64,000 nucleotides of DNA from Seminavis robusta (GCA_903772945.1 CAICTM010000249.1:21417-85416), one strand, 5' to 3'. Positions 20,550 through 34,700 are shown, numbered from the stretch's first letter. Notes: generated by a model from the sequence alone, not told the origin. Translations and numbers: made by a program.

Positions 20550-23287
20550 CTAATACTCTTCTGCCTTTTGACAAGTGCCCGTATCTTGATCGCAGCATTT
20601 GGTGCAACAGCCAACTGGGCAAACGATTGGAATCACTCCAGTGGAAGAAGTTGGGAGACAGTCTACCTTGAGACGCTTGAGCCTCGTACCGCCTCGGAGA
20701 GCACAAAGCTCGGAGGGTACAGTTCCCGTGAAACGATTCAGATTGAGACCGATCCGGTTTGCCCGAGACAAGCGGCCCATTTCAGTGGGCAATGTACCGC
20801 TCAGAGAGTTCCGTTGGCCAAACAGGTATGCAAGCATGGGCATATCACCAATATAGCTGCTGATGGTCCCCGATAGCTCATTTGTAAAAAATACGAGGGC
20901 CCACAGACGTTCCAAGGAAGTGTAGATTTCCATGGGCAGTGACCCCGTGAACAGAGCACCTGATACGTCAAGTTCACGCAGCTCTGTTACCAATCCAATC
21001 TCAGTTGGCAGAGTGCCTTCCATCAATGTGTCTCTCTGATGTCCCCCACACCAAAGGTTTCATAGCAGCAAAGGAGTGAGTGTGTCTGAAACTCTCCAAC
21101 AATCAATCAAACATGTATTGAAAGTTACGAACCACTGAGAAGAACTTGAGCTTGGACAGCAACCCCAGCTCGGTGGGGAGTGTGCCGGTCATGTGGTTAT
21201 TCCTCCAGAAGAGAATCTCACCTAATGCAATTCGATTGGAGTAGGATTCACATCGGTGAGCTAGTTTGGTCCCTCCACACTGACCAAACAAACAAAACTG
21301 AACTTACCCAGTTCTGTCAACCGGAATAGTTCCGAAGGCATCGTTCCTGTGGTGTCCGCAAATGACAGATCGAGAACTTGCAGCTTGGTCAGCTGGCCAA
21401 TCCGGGAAGACAGAGGTGCGGGTGAGAAATGATTCCCTTCTAGTCCATGGTCTCCTAGCTGCAGCCGGTTGAGGTTAGAAAGACGGAACCACTGGTTGGG
21501 AATTGGGATTCCTGACAGTTGATTGGACTCCAAGTTTATCACTTGCAAGTTCTGCATGACACCCAGTTCGGATGGCGGAGTTCCGGTGAGTGAGTTTCTT
21601 GGCAATTCTAAAACTTTCAGACCATCTAGCTTTGCAAGCTCTGTTGGAACTGTGCCAGTAAGGTTGAAATCATCTTTGAAGCAAGCAAATGAACCAATGG
21701 AGAAGACAATGAAACAACAAGTTAGAAAAGGAAAGCACTTGGCAAACTGACGCCAAGAAATCAAAGCAATGTGGGCAACTCACATAGATGCAATTCGGTG
21801 ACAATCTTGCTGGTGCGATTGCATCGTATTCCTGCCCAATCACATTCGTGTTGGCCGGAAAGCCATTGATAGGACAGAATCTCCAGCACTTCATAAGGAG
21901 ACACAATTGTCATTTGGTAAACCTGGCGAACATAGCAAATATCAGTTTTGATGGTTTCATTGAGTTCTTGGAGGAGCCGACTTTTCGGATTACAAGTCTT
22001 CCAAAGTCCATACTTCTCAGTTGTCTGAAAATAGAAGAGGACCAGAATGAATCGCTGAACGAGGTTGTCAGAGTCGGGAACAAGTTGGATGGGGTCCTCA
22101 TGGAGGAACCAATCCAAGGCCTTCGAATAAGGGTCATCATCATTGAGGTCAAGGGATGTGACGTTTCCAAAGGCAAGTGTAATCCTTCGTTCCATCTCAG
22201 TCCGCAGAGATTCCCTGTCATGTGCCGCTCCACTTGGGTTATCATTGGTCAGGATAATCGACACCGGGATGATGATCACTATGATTAGAATCAACAAGCA
22301 GGAGAGAACAGGAAACAAGCCTGTTTTCCTTCCTTGGTTTGTATTGATGCTTCTGCTGCTTGGACCGTCACCATCCACTCTCTGCGCCACTTGTAGATCC
22401 GGTCTTTCAGGCACCAAGGAGGCCCTTGCCAATCCCTTCTGGCTGCTGGAAGTGGAGCCACTATCCGTTGCTTCCTGTTGGCTTGGATTATTGTCATTTT
22501 CCGATCTATTCAAGGTGATAATGGTTGTATTTGCTTGTTCTGAACCATCTTGTCCTGTACGTTGTATAATTCCGGCGCTGTTCCCGGGACCTGCCTCTGC
22601 ATATGCCCCAGGCTCCTCCCTTGCAGAAACTATCGCTGTGATTGCCTCCTCCAAGTGCTGCAGTACTCGAAGTGCAACATTTGGTGATATCAGCGGTTGA
22701 GGAACTTGCGAATCATTGGCGTTTGGTCGGGACGAGCAGCGGGCACTGCTTGCTGTTCGATTTGAGACTTTCAGATCCCCTCCTTGCGCATTTCCAATTG
22801 CACCCAATTGTTTCGACTCGCACTCTTTTCCCCTTGCGCTCATGCCTTCAGACTCTTTCAAAGCATCTGATTCTTTCTGCTGCTGACTCTCTTTTTCGGG
22901 AATATTCTCGGAAGCAACTGACTCTTCGTTCACCTTGGCCAGCACTCGGTCTTCCATTGTGGGTAGTGACAGAGTTTGCTGCTGGTGTTCGTGATGCCTT
23001 GCTGTGCGTTCCTGTAGACTCTCTAAGGCAAGATCATTGTCCACTCTACTGGAAGAAGGAGCCTCTTCTTGATCTACATGGAGGAAAGCTGGATACATGG
23101 AAGCTACCGGATTCACATTGGTGATGGAGGACACGGTTGACTGAGCCCAATCATCGGGGACGACAACCCGAGGAACGGGAAGCAAAGCCGGCACCTGTTG
23201 GTCTACCGGTATGGCATCATCATCTGGGACTTCCACAGGATCAGTGCCTGTGACTAAGTCCTCCGTTTGCTCGTTTGGTGGCTTCAT
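20550..23287 (-). CDS. Single-pass membrane leucine-rich repeat protein
   Basis: An 814-residue LRR membrane protein from four exons (23287-21784, 21673-21308, 21221-21129, 21031-20550); all three introns are phase 1 (110, 86 and 97 nt). The third donor/acceptor pair has close alternatives. The N-terminal 320 residues are Glu/Ser-rich and disordered, the membrane segment is about 325-347 (LLILIIVIIIPVSIIL), then a cap with WLSGQHECDWAGIRCN, the usual LRRNT of plant-type LRR proteins. LRRs follow the plant pattern, for example NLTGTVPTELAKLDGL, HMTGTLPTELGLLSKL and SLSGTLPTEMGRL. The tail ends in a Cys cluster (CCTKCCDQDTGTC). Such proteins form a large family in benthic diatoms and are proposed to sense surface or partner cues, but ligand and partners are unknown. 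No kinase domain is present, so a signalling partner would be needed. Confidence 0.82.
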
Positions 23288-24103
23288 GGTGATACGGCAG
23301 TGGTGATGGGGTTAATATTGCTCGAGACTAACACAAAGGCAGAGGGTGGTCGTGGTGATGCTGTACAGTACCGCGACTGTCGTGACAGCAACTTTTGCCT
23401 CCTGAGGTTGGCGCTGGCTACTAGTAACCCCACCGTATCTAAAACCCACGTAGAACCTTCCAAATCATCTCCAGTGAACTCAAATGATGACGTCGGCATT
23501 GAACTTGGCAGCTTGGCCAGGTTTGAGGCATCAAGCATCAATAATAATTGGAAAGGTTGAAGGGCGGCAGGTGACTGAGACTGGTACCTGGTACAGTGCA
23601 CCTGTTACTCCGGTTAAGGTGCTAGCTAGACTACATCTATCCAGCTATGCATCCCGTTACATACGGTATAGTGCAGCACTTCATTTGTTAAACTTGTTGG
23701 AAGCAATCTTGACGCTGAAGATGCCGTGGAGGGCTGCGTGGCTGTTACCCAAAAGCACCTGTCAGGGGCTATTCCAGGAACTTGATTATCACGGAAGCCA
23801 GGTGGAGCATTTTGAAGGGAAGCTGCGTTTTGATTCTAGCTAGAGGGCACCAACAAATCCTACAATCAACCACTTCCAATCAGTTCTTCTAGCCAGCACA
23901 CCCAGAGTTGAGAGCCAACCCACCAGGCACCACAGCTTCGGAGGGTACCGGTACAGTAGCGGCGCCACAGCTCCCACGTGAAGCACGGCAAAAACCTGTG
24001 CTTCACAGGGGCAGAGCAACACTAGAGACAATGTTATGAGCAGATACTCAAGGTTATGGATTCTATAGATTGTCATTATGAAACTTTATGATTTTGTGCT
24101 GGC
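23288..24103. other. Intergenic region with CRE-like site and hairpin
   Basis: Upstream of the LRR gene and downstream of the 24104-24784 gene. TGACGTC at 23488-23494 (about 200 nt before the LRR start) matches the CO2/cAMP-responsive core described in diatoms. A hairpin with 9-bp arms 23978-23986 and 23998-24006 lies in the probable 3' UTR of the next gene. Confidence 0.4.
23978..24006 (-). repeat. Stem-loop in probable 3' UTR
   Basis: Arms gtgaagcac and gtgcttcac pair perfectly with an 11-nt loop, about 100 nt beyond the stop codon of the minus-strand gene ending at 24104. Function unknown. Confidence 0.5.
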
Positions 24104-24784
24104 TTAGGCAGCCCGTGCTTTGCATGTGGTTTGTGCGGCTCTGGATTCGTGTCGGATCAGAGGCACAAAGTCCGAAATTGCGTCCTTGGTTGCGGTGGTT
24201 GTTGACTCGTCTCCTTCAGCGTGAACCAGACGAGCTTCCAGAGCATCCTGCAAGGCCAAGGCGTGGGCTTTCTTTTGTGTATTCACTCCCATTTCGCTGG
24301 CGTACTCGCACAGCAGCTCTTGCGCGTCCTCGTAGCAAAATATCTCTCTGTATTCTTGGTATTTGCACAAAACTTTGGAAGCAAACTTGGCCCGAAGCTT
24401 GCGGCGGGCGGCGAGTTGTCCAGGAAAGTACATTTCCAGTCCTCGGGAGCAAACCGGCTCTTCTTCTTCTTCCTCCTCTTCTTCTTCCTCGCTATCGCTC
24501 TCATCATCCGAGTCGCTGTCTTCGTCCTCGCTGTCGCTGTCTTCGGGAGACTCTTCTTCTTGTTGCCGTTGTTGTTCCTTTTGCTGCTTTAGCAGATTGT
24601 TTTTGTATTCCCTCAAAAAGGTGACGACATCTTCGCGGTACAATTGTTTCATTTCCTCGGCTTCATACCAAGACTCGGCAGTGAGTTCATCCCGAGGGAT
24701 CATGTACTCCACGCTGCCGGCAAAGTGAACTCGCTTTTCGGCGACTTGCTGAGTGGACTGTTGTTGTTCAATGGCGCTGATCAT
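24104..24784 (-). CDS. Acidic diatom-type protein of unknown function
   Basis: A 226-residue intronless protein. No enzyme family is recognised. It has three parts: an N-terminal block VHFAGSVEYMIPRDELTAES followed by WYEAEEMKQLYREDVVTFLRE, a central run of Asp, Ser and 11 consecutive Glu residues (about 78-109), and a C-terminal helical block with CSRGLEMYFP and KVLCKYQEYREIF. This combination (MIPxRDE, W(Y)xxxExxxxRxD, then xRGLE) recurs in many uncharacterised diatom proteins, to my knowledge without an assigned role. The Glu tract comes from a TTC/CTT-type microsatellite on the plus strand and may vary in length. No signal peptide. Likely cytosolic or nuclear. Confidence 0.7.
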   Translation of the reverse strand: MISAIEQQQSTQQVAEKRVHFAGSVEYMIPRDELTAESWYEAEEMKQLYREDVVTFLREYKNNLLKQQKEQQRQQEEESPEDSDSEDEDSDSDDESDSEEEEEEEEEEEPVCSRGLEMYFPGQLAARRKLRAKFASKVLCKYQEYREIFCYEDAQELLCEYASEMGVNTQKKAHALALQDALEARLVHAEGDESTTTATKDAISDFVPLIRHESRAAQTTCKARAA

Positions 24785-25796
24785 GACGGAAAGTTTTTAA
24801 GTAATTTGCTGTGGGTGATTGTGTTGTTGTGTGTTGTTGTGATGTTGTGTTTTGTTGTGAGCTTGGAGATTGCTTTGGATTTCTCATGTGGTTTCGGGGA
24901 ACCCTTCTTGCATGGCTGGGAAGCTTGGAAGCAATCGTTGATCTGGAGGCATCCGATAAACCTTGCACGGATGAGCGGAGTCATATCCTGGAAGCAGCAA
25001 GAAGCTTCCAGTCTTGCCCGATGAAAGCATTAACAACATGGAGAGGAATTATTATCGTATGTCGCATCACCACCTGAAGAGAGTCAAGACGCGTTTGACC
25101 GTCTTTTTAGAAGAGGTGAAAAAACAGTCGTGGAGCATTGAGATCTTGGCTTCAACACCCAGTGGCTTTATCGTGCATGGCTGCATTGAGCAGTGTTCAT
25201 GGGGTTGGAGAGAATCTCAATTTGAAACAGTAATGTGTGGTAGTTGCATTTCCCCATCCCCCAGCATGTTACCAGTGTGTGTACCGGTGTGCCGCTGTGT
25301 ACCAACCAGGCAGCATTGAAAACAGCCACGGGAGAACTACAGGGACTGTACAATGCGATACATGTACATGCATGGATGATGGATGTAGCACCAGAGACAA
25401 ATTCCTTCTTTTAGACCAAACAGAGGGCCCTGGTTGCCGTGTCTCTCCTCTGGAGTCGCAACATCTACCAGCAGGAGTTCTAGCATGGTCGCCTTGACGA
25501 GGACGTCAATGTCTAGCTAGCTACTGGCTGCCAGCTAAAGAAAGTCTTCCAACGTGTTGGTACTAACTCTTTGCTGGATTGTTCAACCAGGCCAAAAGGA
25601 AACAACTGCTACTATACCCGCAGTAATTAAGCATGTATCCAGCCCATCTTTGGCTGCTTCCTTACCTTAGGAGTTCAGTCGAAGCTCTGTCAATTCACCG
25701 TTTGACATCCGAGCGTCAAACGGTTGGGCCAAGAACACAAGAACACCTTTCGACCAGGCTACCGGTATTGGTCATAGCTCACGGTCTTGGTTCACA
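24785..25796. other. 1-kb intergenic region
   Basis: No gene seen. The first 90 nt are GTTGT-rich. TAGCTAGC words occur near 25513-25521. It contains the promoter of the 24784 gene and the 3' flank of VPS13. Confidence 0.5.
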
Positions 25797-28700
25797 TCAC
25801 ACCCGTACCAATTTCTTCGTGGCATAGGCCTTCTCAACAAGCACGTCCACGTGACCGTGCGGGATATACACCTGCGTGCACAACAGGTTTTCAAATCCAT
25901 GGTCAGCATCGGCCACGATCGACTTGGCGTACCGAGCCATGAGATGCTCGTCCCCTTTCTTGGCTTCACGTAGAGAATTGGCAAGGTACCAAAAGGTTAG
26001 CAGGTCAAAACCAGCGTCATCCGAATCCGCAGACTCCACGTGTATCAGATTGTCGAATGTTACTTCCCAAAGAACCGCGCAAAAGTCCAAGCTGAGCTCG
26101 CCCTTGACCAGAACCACCCGCTCAAACGTAATCATGAGAATCAGCGATCCCTGAGCTTTCTTGCTGTTGGACCAAACACTTGCCACCTTCTGATACAAGC
26201 CTTCAACGTGGTAGATGTAGCCTTCGCCGAGGTGTATACCCATCCGAATACGCGAGAGCAAAGCTTTGCCAGCATTCTCGCCTTCGGTGTACTCCACAAG
26301 AAGGTCTTTTCCGTCAACGTTCGCAAACAAACGAGGGTTGCGAGTTCGAACCAGGCCAACTTTTCGGCCGACAAACTTCGTTGGATCGTATCGGAAGAGG
26401 TTTGCTCCAAAGCCAGTGATACCCTCACAGTACTGCAGCAGGGATGCGAGCAGTCGGAAGAATGGCTTCAACATCTTCATCTGAAATGAACCCAGCGAGG
26501 TGCGGTTGGACACGGGCAATCCGTCTTCGTATATTGGCTGAGGTTCGGCTTCTCTCAACTTGAGCAGATAATTCTCCTTTGCCTTTCCCATGCTGTGGGA
26601 CATGGAACCCAGGGTGGATGCAATACTTTCGCTCCACGTGTACACAAAGGCGTTGATGATAAACGTCGGTTTCGCGGCAAGCCCAAGGAAGACATCAAAC
26701 AATCTCCAGACGGAAAGGTAATGTGACTGTAGGGATTGCAGATGGTCCTCCAACGAACCATATGCATGAGAGCTGGAATATGGCCGGAGAAACAATGGGA
26801 GGCCTTCAAACGTCAGAGAAAGAGGCATCAAGCGAGGTACCGTGAGAGGGAGAGCCCCAGACCATGAGATTTCTAGCTTGGTAGTGGAGATTCGTAGCTT
26901 TTCAACGTAGCATTTCTTTCGCGCTTTGCTGAGGGAAGGTTGCTGGTCGGGAGTACCTGCTACTGAAGTCGACGCTGTTGTCATAGACTCGCGATTGGAA
27001 AGAGCCTTGGCTGCCACTGCTGCTGTGGTCACTGCATCTCCAGCTGAGTAAACATCAGCGGTTCCCATAATAGCTTTGCGCTTCCGATCTGAAGATTCTG
27101 GAAGACTGAGGACTTTACGAAGAGTGGAGTCGAGAGATTCGGCCGAATCATCACCCTCAGATCCAATCTCGATCACTTGTTGCATCATCTTCGCAATCGA
27201 ATTGGCAAGGTTTCCATCAATATACAAATTGATTGGGTCCGTCACAAGGTCTAGCCACTCCAGAAAGGTCAAGTCCCCGTACACAGATGTTGAGATAAGT
27301 GGTCGGCATATCGAAATCGTAATAGCCCGATGCCGTCGGTTCTTCCTCCTTGCAATATGAGCGAGAGTTGTTGCAAGTCTCTTGGAACCCATCTCAAGCA
27401 ATACGGGGTAGGGAGAAACCCATAGTTGATTGTCGATACATATGCGGCCAATAGATCCATCGATTGTCTGGTTGGAGGAGTCAACGCGCTGCGTGACAGA
27501 AATTTCTTCAAGGCGGAGAAAGAGCAGCTCCTGTGGTGACCAGTCGATCACGCTGACTCCAAGCCCGTGAGTGAGGCGAATGCTGACAGAGAAGGTGACG
27601 TGTGCTCTCTCGCCTGCGTTCTTTATCTTGATCTCTTTAGCGTCAATTCGAGCGAGCTGTGGCATAGATGACTCCGAAATTCGGATAACTCTGGTAGGCC
27701 CGTCCGCTATCACTTGCCCGATAAAAATAGCGGATTCCATTTTCAACTCCGTTCCAGGCGCCATTCGATCAAGGTTAAACCGACCAAGCATCGACGGCTG
27801 AACGATTGCATTTCCAAAGTCTGCCGCATCAAACTGTACAGATTTCCTTGCGTGCTCAGGTTCGTCCCAAGCGAAATCTTCATGATGATAAGGAAGTAGA
27901 ATCGTCTCTGAAGACGCCACTTCTCTGTTGCGCAACACGTCGTCCTCATTGGTGCACAAGAATGTTTGCACAAATTGAAGCGGATACATGGTGTTGTTTT
28001 CGAATCTGAAGGGTGGATGGCTTGCCGGTCGAAGGAAGATCATGATCGTGCCAGATTTCTGTTTGCTGTGAATCTCGGCGTTGACAATGATTGTTTCTCG
28101 TCTCAACTTATGTCTTATTCGCAAGGTCACTTCTCTCCGGTTAGCCCGAATGTAAAAGCGACCAGACCAAACCCAACCAAATTCTTTCGGGCGGAATTGA
28201 ATTGGTCCAGTATCGTCAAAGTGAAATGGAGTTGGCCGCCCATCAGCTCGAATTAAGACTGGCTTACCATGGCTGTGCTCAGCTATGATTTCGACCTCAC
28301 GACCCAGTTCGTTCACAATGGCGTATCGACAAACAACGTGGACCAGCTTTGTTCCCAGTTTGCCCCCAAACTTGTCTGGCGCCGAAACAACTCGGGATCG
28401 AAGTGCAAGTGGCTCGAGTGTGTCGGTGAGATCACCCGTTGATGACTTCAAGTAGCCGACAGGTGGCATGACGGTCACATCAGCATGTCTGCCGTCAGCG
28501 TTTCGCAAAGAAACTGTCTCTGACCAAGGAGCTCTCAATCCTTTTCCTTCATGATCACGTCGCAAATGTTGACGAATCGACAGTTTCTTTGATCTGTCGT
28601 CGCCCAGCAGAAGAATCGAGAAAGACGACTTGGACGGCAGGTGGTCCATTTTCGCATCTTCAAGCAGCTCGGAGAGGCCCAACGTCAAACCTATCGGTTG

Positions 28701-31700
28701 CTTGAAACCAGATGCTTCGCCGCCTCCAATGAAATCGTCACGTGCGTCAAACTGACCAGCAACAAGGCTTCTTGCTGAGAACTCCAGCTCCTGCCCAGTG
28801 CCATCGACCAACCAGTAAGGCACAAAAAAGCTCACAACGCGACTAGCCTGCGCCAATCCCGAGGCAAAGCGTCTTATGCCGTCCTTTCCTGCGTCATACA
28901 GCTTTGAGCCGTCATCTATGGCGAGGGAAAGCTCGAGCGGCAAACCTGAAGTGTCCGCAATTTGCAATTTCGGAAGGGTGACCGCAGCTCGTAGATCGCT
29001 TCTTGCGTCCCCGTTGCTCATGGGAGGAATGCGGACAACCGTGCTCCATGATTCAAATCTTCGCGGAGTCTCCGGGTCTATTGTGACAAACTGAACTCGG
29101 AGTTCCACAGTGTCCACCGATAATGCGCCTGTCCAACTCGCAGTTTCTCCGCATTCAAGGATACCCAGGTCCTCCCATCTGTCTGCCTCGGCCAGCTTTG
29201 ACAGTGATGCAGAGCTTCCGCGGTTGCCTGCCGGATCCTTCTTGATGCGAACCTGCACTGCAATCGGGAAAGCAAGGTAATTTCGGAAAGCCAGCGGAGA
29301 CCTGAACAGCAGCATCCGCTGTTCTGGAATCAAGTCACTGGATGTGCTACGAATTTGTGATGCATCGAACATACCAATTCTCAACGAACACACATTGAGA
29401 TTCACTTGCTCCGCCAGGTCTCCATAGTAATCCAAGCCTTTAAAAGATATGTCGAGTTCATTGATCAAACCTTTGGTTAGGGACGATCGAGAGTACGGCG
29501 GGGGGGCTCGGACTTGAATGGCATTGCTTCCACCGTTGGAGGTCAACTCTGATTCGTGGCTGAAGTTGGAGGTTCGAGGCAATGCCTCTACAGAAATTTC
29601 GTATGAGTCATCGTTGACAAACGGCACCATGTCAACCGGAACATAGCTCAGTATCGGGGTTTGCTTGGATGACTGCGAACGAGAAAGCAGGCACCGCCAG
29701 ACGAGCGATAGCTTGTTATGGGCATGAACTTCGCAGAGAAGGTCGGCATCCGTATCATTCTTCAATGCCAGAGGCGACTCTATAGACACCAGCTTGATGC
29801 CACCTTGGAGAGCAACCCGAACAATCAGCCAACCAAGAGAGCGCGAATCTGATTCCAAAGTAGTTCTTATCCCAACGTTTCGATCTAGGGGATATCGATG
29901 CACGCCTACAATAGTATACGAGTTGCAGCAAAAGCGTGAGGTTGAGAGCATGTTGTTGCACGTGGCTATTGGGATTATGGTCCGTGCATTTACCTGCTGT
30001 GTCCACGGGGACCTTGGCCACAACCTTGTAGAAAAAGGTGTTTGACAAGGAGCCCTTCTGCACGTCAAACTCTTGGTGATCAAGTCGACCTGCTGTGTCT
30101 TCGAAGCTACCAAGTTCAACGAGGATATAAGCTCTATGGGGGTCACATGATTGGGAAAGGGTCCGTCTCAATGACAAGGGCACTTCTGACCCATTCTGCA
30201 GCAATGGCAACGAATCGAATCAGTCAGAAGAAAGTTGTCGCATTCCATATTGCAGGCAGTTGGATGCTTACCGAAAGTGTCACTTTGCTAGCACGTTCTC
30301 CTCGATCTACCCGTTCTGCCTCTAACACTTCCCGAAAACGAATAGTCTGTATGTAAAGCACTCGTAAGAAAAGAAAGGAACAGGACATGCTTGCGTTTCC
30401 ACCTCTACTTCAGCAGCTTTCTCCAATGAAACACTTACCAGTCCACTGTCGTTTCGTATCCAGTGCGGTGCAACTGTTCGTGACTTCTCTTGGTTGAGAT
30501 ACCCCCACAGATTTTCGATCAATGCACCTGTCAGATTGATATTCAACGGCTTGGAATCTGAGACTGAACAAGAAAACGAAGCACCGGATTTGGATTTTGT
30601 CTCGTGTATCGGATGGCCAAAACAAACAAGCCATTTCATAGGATTCCTGGAGGGCAGATTCGACAGTAGTTCATTCTTTGATCCAAGCAAAGTACCGCCT
30701 GACCCTGAAGCTCCTTTGTGGAGTGCTGAGGAGACCAGAGAATTCGATGCGAGGGCTAACATCAGGTAGCCAAAATCAGCATCTATTGGGAACTGCTTCG
30801 CGGTGGCCTCGGCGGCCTCTTTCTCATTCCCCACGCTTCTGCGGAAAGGGGACCTAAGGTAGTTTCGAATTTCTCGTAGCTTGTCGCCGGTGTACGCAGA
30901 AACGGTTTCACCTTGCTCCAACTCTGTTCGCCACACAGAATGATCGGACTCTGGTAGTGCCGGCAGAACGTTGAGCCGTACGAGGTCTGCGCCAAACCGT
31001 ACCTCCATATTCCAGGGCTCTATGAACGGTTCCCATGCCACAAGTCGTCTGTTGTGATAACTTGCTGATAGCTCACAGTTGAGCCATGCACCTGCCATGA
31101 GGTGATGCTCCCGCAAGCGAGTAACAACAGGTTTCTTTTCCACAATTCCCTCGAGCGCTGCTTCGGGCGCAAGATTGGTTTGCACCGAAACAGGACAAAT
31201 CCCCAATCCAAGAGAGAATTTCACCAATGAGAAATTGATGATTGGGTTCTCGGTCAACCTGGTTGCCCCACCTGGCACGCATGTTACACGAATACCATCG
31301 GCCTGGATGGAAACAATCGCTGACGCTCTCTTGATTGCGTTGGCGAGTGAACTGGGTTCTGGATCAACCTTGTCCTTGGAACTCACATCTCCTCTTCTAG
31401 GGTTGGCTTCGCCTGTCCTGCTCAGCACCTCCAATATGGGGGCAACTGACACTCTCCACGAGTCATTGATTCCTCCTGGACTTTGAGCTGTTCATGCGAT
31501 AGCAACAACAAGCTTGAGGTGTTCGTGCATACAAAGCCTCGAAGACCCAAAACTACACGTACCAATGTATACAAGCACATCCACCAGTTGTGCTTCAAGC
31601 CTCAATGAATGAGCGAAAGCAAAGGAAACGTTGAGGTTGGTCGTTGCATCATCTGTCGCATCATCGGAGTGGAAGCATATTCGACCGCCGAACGCATTAT

Positions 31701-34700
31701 ACACAGTGTTGAAATCGAAGCTGTTCGTGATAAGTTGTTCTCCGGCGGTAGGACGCGTAACCTTGAAATAGAAAGGCGAAATGTCTTTCTCGGATCTGGC
31801 CAGAGCAACAATTTGTGTTCGAAGAATTTGAAAGCCCTGGACGAGGAGCATCGTTTTTAATGCAATCAACTTTGAGAAGGGAGCTTTTGTCTGTGCTGCG
31901 CAGTGATCCACGAGCTCTCGGAACTCTCCTTTTCCCGGTGCAAGGGATTGAAGCTTGGTTTCGATCCCTGACCCCGCTTCTACACCACAAAGAATGAACG
32001 CGGCTTCGCCGCTGGATTTCCACCTGAACGACACCACGTTGATGGCCGCGTTGGCTTGTTCACGAATATAGGCTGGAATGTCCCTGGATGGAAACACACA
32101 TTCGAAGCCATCGACAACAAAGGAAAAGAAGAAGTCGATGTGTGTCGACATCAAGTCCGCACTGCCTTTGCTACGATTCGCTTCGTCGTTCTCGGAGTTT
32201 GTCTCTTCGTCGGATTTTAGCAGTGCCGATAATTCATTCTGAAAACTGAGGAGTCCCTGGACTAGAGAAGGCGAGACAATGAACTTGATGTCACCGAAAT
32301 GGAGGTTGATTCGGACGGCTGTTGCTTCCAGGGATTCTGATAGCTGGATCTTGGCGGACACGAAGTGAGGACTGGCTTCAGATCCATTTTCTGAATCCCT
32401 TAGGTAGTATTTCCTCGACGCAACGCAAAGACCTGGTCGGAAAGACCTGTCGTAGACTAGCACGTCGGCCACGTTTGAATTCAAAAACAGGCTGCACCCT
32501 CTTTTGTGAACATCAAAGTCCAGGTTCTTGACGGCAAACGAGGCGAAGGATCCTGTAGACTTGTTCAGGATTATGTCAGCAGATTGAAGGGCTACTTTGA
32601 GCCTGAAATCTGGTACTTTTGAATGCAGAGCCTGCGACTTATCGGATTCTTTCGCCTCCGCAATATCGTCTCCAGCAGTAGGTTTGGTCGATGAACGATG
32701 GTCGATACTCGTGGAGAAAGAACCAGCAAAGTCCACCAAGAAGGACAGCAGCTGCGGAGAGACATGGATCTTTGTGGCTGTCACCAACAACGACAAGTGT
32801 GTGGGAATCTCCATGTCTGCGCCGGTCCTTGAAGCATGCCAACCATGACGCTGCATCACTGTGGCAATCTCGTTCCAAGGAGAGTCAACCGGCAACTTGA
32901 TATTGGGGACAACTGCTCGATGTTTCTGTAGGCTGAATCCAATGTGGCCTCTCATCAACACGTCGAGTGGTTCAATAACTTGCATCTCGTCGACGGATCG
33001 AAGTGCGCCTATGTCCACCAAAGCCATGTCGACGCATGTAGCTTGGTCTTTGTATGGACATTCCTCTAATGAAAGAAGAAGAGTCCACATTATTGTCAAT
33101 GATCCGCGGCTACTATCCCCCCGACCACTCTCTGGCAGCTCTCGATCGCTGTTGTCTCTACCGGCAATCGTAATTGATGTTTTCCTAACAACAACATCAG
33201 CTCTCCATCGGATAGGCACTCTGGACGAATTCTCGTTGACATCATTCATCTTTCTGGTCTTGATGCTACTAGCCTCTGATTCTTTCGTTGGCTTCCCGCA
33301 AGGTTTGTTGGTGGGTTGTTGAGAAAGAGCACCGACCAGTTCTTCGACGGAACGAAGAAACTGCACGACGGGCTGACCGGCAACAAATACACTAAGGCTA
33401 TTCACCTTTACTCCAAGATGTGTGTTCCAGACTTTGCTGTCGTTGTCGTCTTGGACGATTGTCTTGAGGCCAGCGACCCATCCAGAAACTTCAGATGATG
33501 GAACAAGCATGCTTCGTAGTCTAACTTGGAAGAGGGGGAGGTACGGGTCTCGCCTTCCGACCATCTCTGAACCCTTCCCCAACATTAAGTCCTCAATGTG
33601 AAGCAGCTGCAGATTGCCGCAGCGCAAGTCAACTTGATATCGGTTGTTGAAGGAACTTTGTGCCGAGGACAACGCGAATCTTGCGGCAATTTCGGACACG
33701 GTGAGAGCTGCTACAGGAGTTCCTCCTAGGTTCAGAACAACCCTCACCGACGACCACTGGACACAGATATCAACGTAGGCAGGCAGATTCTGACCCCCCT
33801 CGACCTTTTCAACTTCGCTTGAGCTGGCCTCCTCAGGCACAGACTCAGGCTCAATTTCTTTCCCAATAGCTGAAGAGCACGACAGCAGCGTTTCGATTAG
33901 TTGAGGCTCAGGCGTAGCTTCCAGATCACCGAATGCTACACGCACTCGTGCTACTTCGGGCGGGGATGACGTGTCCTTCCCTGTTGGTTTGTGTCGAAGT
34001 TCAAGTGTGCATTTTAAGAACTTGTCTTCCATTGACACCGTCGACAGGTACTGTGGAAAATGGGAAGACAGCATCCCCGCACCACCCTGAGAGTACTGCG
34101 AACCACCTAGCAGCACATAACGAGTCGTGCTCTTTGACCCATTGTTGTTGGTGTAGCAAGCACTCATATGCTCCACGCTGAGAAATGCCTTCGTCTCATT
34201 TGCTGAATGCCGCAAGGCAAGCGCAATATTGGATACACAGACCACCGTATCCATACTTTTGCCCTGAGATTGTGGGTCAAGGACGTCGGCGAAGTCCACC
34301 GATAGCTTGTTGAGCACAACAGTACATTGTAAAAGCTGCGGATTGAGGTTGCGGGTCAAGCTATGCTGCATGGCAATTGCATCCAAGGCTGTGGCCTTTG
34401 TTTTGCTCGTACTGAGCAAGAGCGAAGCCCTTCTGACAGGGGCGTGGACGTGCGAGACGTCTTCTTGTTTGCCCTCGAGAGCCTGCAGCTGGACATTCAG
34501 GTCATGACGCGTCGCAACTAACTCGTTGAGCTCTGCGCGAAGGCGATCTTGTTCCAGTCTCAACGACTTCTTCAGAAGACGCCGATGCTTAGTTGAATCT
34601 GATGTAACCGATCGATTTGACTGATTCTTTCTAGAAATCGACAGCTCCTCCACTTTGTTTTGCAGCACATCCAGACGTTTTCGAGTGTCGTCTATGGTCT

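Noticed and set aside
24088-24728. Plus-strand open frames rich in Ser or Leu
   Set aside because: Shadows of the acidic protein gene on the minus strand; the poly-Ser/Leu runs come from the Glu-coding tract.
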